From the NCBI GenBank assembly GCA_900660155.1, contig CABFPE010000137.1:600478-664477 (forward strand): DNA of 64,000 nucleotides, written 5' to 3'. A program made the translations under genes and the position numbers. This DNA is from Hofstenia miamia (Eukaryota; Xenacoelomorpha; Acoela; Hofsteniidae). Of this stretch, positions 39,301 through 45,300 are shown piece after piece (position 1 is the first letter of the stretch; each line of letters begins with the position of its first letter). Under the pieces are notes generated by a model. That model ran no database searches, was not told the DNA's origin, and worked only from the letters and a program-made list of their open reading frames with translations.

Positions 39301-42300
39301 AAGATTTTGGAGCCAGTTAGATGAAATCTTTAGAATTATTAACAATGATATTTCCGAAACGAAAAATTGGAAAAAACACAGTTTTCTTCTTCGTCAGTGA
39401 TATTTTGAACATTCCTTCAAACAAAAAAGTTTATAATGAAGATCTGATATTTGGCTTCAATCTCTATGCTAGATCACGGCCTTATATGAGGAATTGAGTG
39501 AGACTTTGTTCTTGCCAAGTGTCCGCACCCTACAAAAATTAACAGTCTCATATAAGAGAATAACAGATGGTACCCTTGTCAAAAATATTTGAAAGCTTTC
39601 AAGCCAGATCAAGGTACTACTTATACAAATTTGATGATCCTCCCAAAGCTGCCAGGACTGTTTTATGTATCATGATAAAATGCCTCTTTTCCAGGCTGAA
39701 ATTTTTAGTTAAACTTATTATATTATATAACTCAATTCTTATCTTTTAAATGACATTATTAATGCTACGGTGTTGTTAATTAATAAAATTCAAATAAAAG
39801 TTATTTGTATTATAACAGACAATTACAGTGTTAATGCATCGTTTCTTCAAAGTTTAGGTCTTAGTAAAGATGAACTTTGCATTACGTATAAATTTGGTGA
39901 TTGGCCTGTTTTTGCTTAACGATCCTGTACACTTAATTAAATCAATTCGAAACAACTGGTAAACTGAAAGAATGCAGACACTATCATTTTTACATCTTAC
40001 GATAATACTGTCAGAAAATGTCATTGGGTTTGATTTTCGTCAAATGTACAAAGACTTTAAAAATAGAATTTTATCTGAGGCTGCTCTTTGACCAACTGAA
40101 TCAAAAAAACACAAGGTTGAATTGGCTCTACAATTTTTTTTAAAAAATACTGCTGTTGCACTCTTAACATCTACTGCAACAAGGAAGTAGTATTGCATTG
40201 AGACTGCATTGGTTATTTAGTTGCTAGACTTTGGAAAACATTGATTGTACAAACGACACATTCGCACGTTCATTTAAAGGATCGTGGACAAATTACGTCT
40301 TAAACAGATTATCCAAATTGCTATATTGGCTTTTTTCTATAAAAAGACAAACGGATACGTAGCAAACATCAACCACTTTGAGCAATACCTGTTTATGCCT
40401 TATAGATTTAACTAAGTTTTTCCTTGATACGGATTTATCATGTCGCCATGCACATGCTTTGTTAGATTTCTTTCAATCGGATGATCTGTAATCGAGTTTC
40501 AGGCAACGCTGTGGTGGTAATCCTAACTTGTCTGCTCAAAACCTTTTACATAAAATGGAATTTTTCAGGACAGCGCTGCCTATATTTCCCGCTGAAGCCA
40601 ATGCTCCTGTTCATGATATTTCAGGCAATGCTGTGGTGGTAATCCTAACTTGTCTGCTCAAAAACCTTTTACATAAATGGAATTTTTCAGGACAGCGCTG
40701 CCTATATTTCCCGCTGAAGCCAATGCTCCTGTTCATGATCACTCATTTTAGAGTTTGTCTTCATGGCTACAAAAAGCAAGTGAACAAAACATACAGTCTG
40801 TTCCATAAGTCCCTACGTTTCAAATTACTATTGCATTTAAGCAATAATACAAACAGACATTGCTGAAAAATGACGTTATTGCTGAGTTGCGACGTAGAGG
40901 AATCTATGAACGATCTCATCTGCAACAGGACGGCGCCCCACCCCACACTGCCCACATCACCCGACAATTTCTGAATGACAATTTCCCCAACCGGTGGGTA
41001 GGGAAGTTCGGGAATATCCCATGGCCTGCTCGGTCACCGGATTTAACGTCATGTGTACTGGTGAAAAAGCAAGATCAACTCAGGATCTGAAACAGGCAAT
41101 TCGCAATGCTTTTGCTAACTTTAAAATTGAATCTCTTCCAAAGATACATGCACGTACTTTTCGTTGACTACAACTTTGCATAGATATTGATGGGTTGTAA
41201 GTCGACCCCTACGATTAGTCATTGTACTTGGATTACTTTTTGATGTTAGTTTTTGTGTGTTAAATATAGATGTATTGATTATATTAATGATAATGTCTGT
41301 TTGTATTATTGATTAAGTGCAGTAGTAATTTGAAACGTAGGGACTTATGAAACAGACTGTAGTTACACATGTGTAATCTGGAAAATCAAAAAGTAGAATT
41401 TAAACAGAAAAATACAAATATGTACTCAATTGGGCAAACGGATTTACTTTTTCCTCANGTTCTTCCTAGGAAGATGATTTTCTCCTTCAAGATATCACAT
41501 TTGTTGCCGTTTATTCAGAGTCCAGCTTTTCCTAGAATTGTCAATGTTCTGTCCAGTTTCTCTATATGTTCTTGTACTGTATCACTTGTTATGATTATGT
41601 CGTCTATGTATGCATTAATACCATCCTCCATTCTGTGCGTCTTATTTTTCAGAACTTTTGTTATATATCTTTGGAATGTCGCCGGCGCATTGCATAGTCC
41701 GAACGCCATGTAGATCCACTCATACAGCCCGTACAGTGTTATGAATGCTGTCATCTTCCTCCATTCGCACTTGCCAATAGGCCTTGCACAAGTCTAATGT
41801 TGTGAAATATTTGTGCTTACTTGCTTCGTACAACATGTCTTCTATTCTTGGCAGAGGGTAGGAATCTTTCTTTGTCACTTCGTATAACTTCCGGAAGTCT
41901 ATACATAGCCAGTATTTTTCTCCTTGTTTCACAAACACTGTTGGTGCTGTGTAGGGGCTTTTGCTTGGTCGTATGATTTTATTGTCTATCAATTCTTTGA
42001 GTATACAATTGTATTCATCTTTTATTTGTTCGGGCACTCTTCTACAGGGGAGTTTTTTTGGCTTGTCTTTGGTTGTTGCTATCTTGTGTTTCTCCCCTAT
42101 TGCCTGCCCCACACTTATCTCTCCATAATTGAATATCCATTTATGTTTTTCTAGCATCTCTCTTAATTGTTGCATCTTGTTTTCGTTCAGGTGCTGGTAG
42201 TTCTTGCTCTCGATATCTGGGATTTTGTATTCATCATCGATTGCTTTCATCCCAATGCCCTTAAATCGGCCCCTGTGAGTACTTGTGACTTGGATGGTGT

Positions 42301-45300
42301 TAGTCCACTCTCCCTTGAATTGGCCATGTGGAGTACTTTGCGCTTCCACTTGTAAGTCCTCGAATCAACTGTACAAGTTGTTGGCTCCATCTTCACCTTC
42401 CAATGCTTTCCAAATCAATTTCATATATTTCCCAAATATCCTAACATGTGACTTCTTTAGGTTTACATTCGGATTTGTTGGGTTGAGAATTGGAATTTCC
42501 CCCTTCCCACTTTTTACTGCACATATGCTTGATGGCATTGACACCCTTTTTGCGTTTATTCCCTTGTTTTCGTAGATCATTACATTGGCTGTCATTGCTT
42601 CTTCTGTCTCGATCTCATACATTTTCCATTGATGCAGCTGCAGACGTATGTCTTCTTGTAATTCGAATTTGATCATTTTGTCTTTGCCCTGTTCTTCTTC
42701 AATCTTGATCTCTTCCTCCTAGACTNNNNNNNNNNNNNNNNNNNNNNNNNNNNNNNNNNNNNNNNNNNNNNNNNNNNNNNNNNNNNNNNNNNNNNNNNNN
42801 NNNNNNNNNNNNNNCGATCTCATACATTTTCCATTGATGCAGCTGCAGACGTATGTCTTCTTGTAATTCGAATGTGATCATTTTGTCTTTGCCCTGTTCT
42901 TCTTCAATCTTGATCTCTTCCTCCTAGACTTTAATAGTTCTATCTGCATAGATGATAACGCACTTGTTTTTTATGAGGAAGTTGTCTCCCAAAATTATTT
43001 TGTATGGTAGCATGTTGTTGTGCATATCCACTACTACCAGTGATTGTTCAAACGTCATGTTTGCCACTCTTAGCTGGACCACTTCCAATATCCCTTTCAT
43101 ATCAATATTTTCGCCAGATGCATTTATGAGTCCTTTGTTACACTTGGTGAGATCCTCTCTTGTAAAACCTAACTTTGTTGTGAGTCGTCCGTAATTATCA
43201 AAGTTGCCGCTCCCATATCAATGGTTGCTTTTATCATTATTCCGTTAACAGATATTGTCATTGTATTCACTGCATCCATGTTCGCCATAATCATTACTGC
43301 TGCTTGGTTTTTGGGAGTCGGCGCTCCTTTTAGTTTTCCAATTCTTCTTCAGTTTGGGGTTCTTCATTCATTTCTCCTTCTGATTCTATTAAGTCTTTGT
43401 CTTCAAAGTACCCTTGTTCTTCTCTATTGATGTTTACTTGTTTGTGGCACTCATCTCTTTTATGTCCTTTCTTCCCGCAATTATAACACTTCACATCTTT
43501 TTCATGAACCTTTTTTTTTCCATCTCTGGTTTTTACTCTTATTGTTTTTTCCTGTTTATCTGTTTTATACGTTTTCATTGTGCTCTTTGGTTTGTTGTTG
43601 CTCCTCCACTTTGGTGTTTCTCTGAGCCATGCTGCTTTCTCATTTATTCTTGCATTGTTCTTGATCATGGCTTGTATATCTACTGCCTTTCTAATCATCT
43701 TCTCTAGCTTATACTCTACATCACACTTGATTTGAAATTGAGCCCTTTTATTATCGGGCATCCCTTTGCAAATGTGTGAAAAAAGGTNTAGATGTATTGA
43801 TTATATTAATGATAATGTCTGTTTGTATTATTGATTAAGTGCAGTAGTAATTTGAAACGTAGGGACTTATGAAACAGACTGTAGTTACACATGTGTAATC
43901 TGGAAAATCAAAAAGTAGAATTTAAACAGAAAAATACAAATATGTACTCAATTGGGCAAACGGATTTACTTTTTCCTCACTTAAAACTACCAACCTTGAA
44001 AGAGGTACTAAAGATTTTGTCTAAGCATGATGGATATAAACAAAATTACTTCGCAATGGTGATGGTTAATTATCGCATTTTGTCAATGTGACACAATGCT
44101 GGCATTTAAATAGTGCGTCAACAATCTAAAAGAATGGCATGCCAAATGGTAAAAATTAAAAAGTAAAAAGACGTTTTCAAAAAGATAATTCTTGTGAATT
44201 ATCCAGAAAAATAAACTGATCTTCAAAAAAGACCGCGAGAAAGTAGCATATTAATTTCACCAAAAAATTACAGTCATGCAACATTGAGAGTTTGTGATAA
44301 ATGTTTTGGTGCACCATCTGTAGAAATTCCCTAAAAGGATTACGAATATTATGACGGAAATTCAAACCATAACCTCTAGTTTGATGAATGTATTTTTTGT
44401 AAAAATTCAAATTATGATTCATTGTAATTTCGATCAAATTCAACAATAAATTTTCTCCCAAATTGAACAACAAAAATTCCATCAAATGTGAATTTCTATG
44501 AAATTTATTGAATTTACACAAACACACTGAACTCGTCTTTCGATATTTTATGGTAGCATAAACTTGTGCAAATGTATATATAATGTCTTCAATGTTAAAT
44601 TATTTGCGATCTAATTACATGTTTTATTATCAAGGATTTAATTATCTTTGTTGATTTGATTATTTGCGCAATTGAATGCCATTTGTCCGGTAAAAAATAA
44701 GATAAATTCAAGCACATACCATTGCAGCTGTTTGAACCATATTAATAACGGAGTTTCGGTGTTGTGGCCATGCGGAAACACTTTCTACCGCAACCCAGTT
44801 GACTAATTCTGCAACATGCTCAGCCTGATGTTTATCCAAGTACCTAAGTTATTATTTCGATAAACTAAGTTAAAATCACAAATCGAACTCCCGTTAACAT
44901 TGTTAGATAACATTTCTTGAATAATAGCGTTGTTTTGCTAACAATAATATAATAATGTATAGCTAAGTATTTCATTGCTCTTAACCCCACTTTTAGAGTA
45001 CTCTCATTAACCCTAAACCAAAACTGAGAAACAATGTTTCGCAAATTAACAACACTATTGAAATTGTTGCACTCTACATTGTACATGTGATAGTAATAAT
45101 ATAGGAACTCTCAACTATTTGAGACTAACATTAGTACCCGAGTTAGTCGGGAATGCCCTGAACCTTCATTGACCCCCGTAATTGCATTCGTAAACATTCC
45201 CTCCTGGCACTCGCCTATGCAATTTTCGTAAAATTTGCAGTCACTAAGTACCTCGCCCCCTAATGATTCCCATTTTGACTCTAACAAAACAGAGTTACGT

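Larger units (their letters stand above)
41267..43979. other. Exact 191-base duplication around an N-bounded contig
   Basis: Bases 41267-41457 and 43789-43979 appear identical at every position. They border single Ns at 41458 and 43788. The pattern fits two overlapping contig ends with an unrelated contig placed between them during scaffolding. Confidence 0.9.

Noticed and set aside
43414-43707. Plus-strand hydrophobic open frame as a membrane protein
   Set aside because: It is the complement of the Lys-rich gag region of the retroelement on the minus strand.
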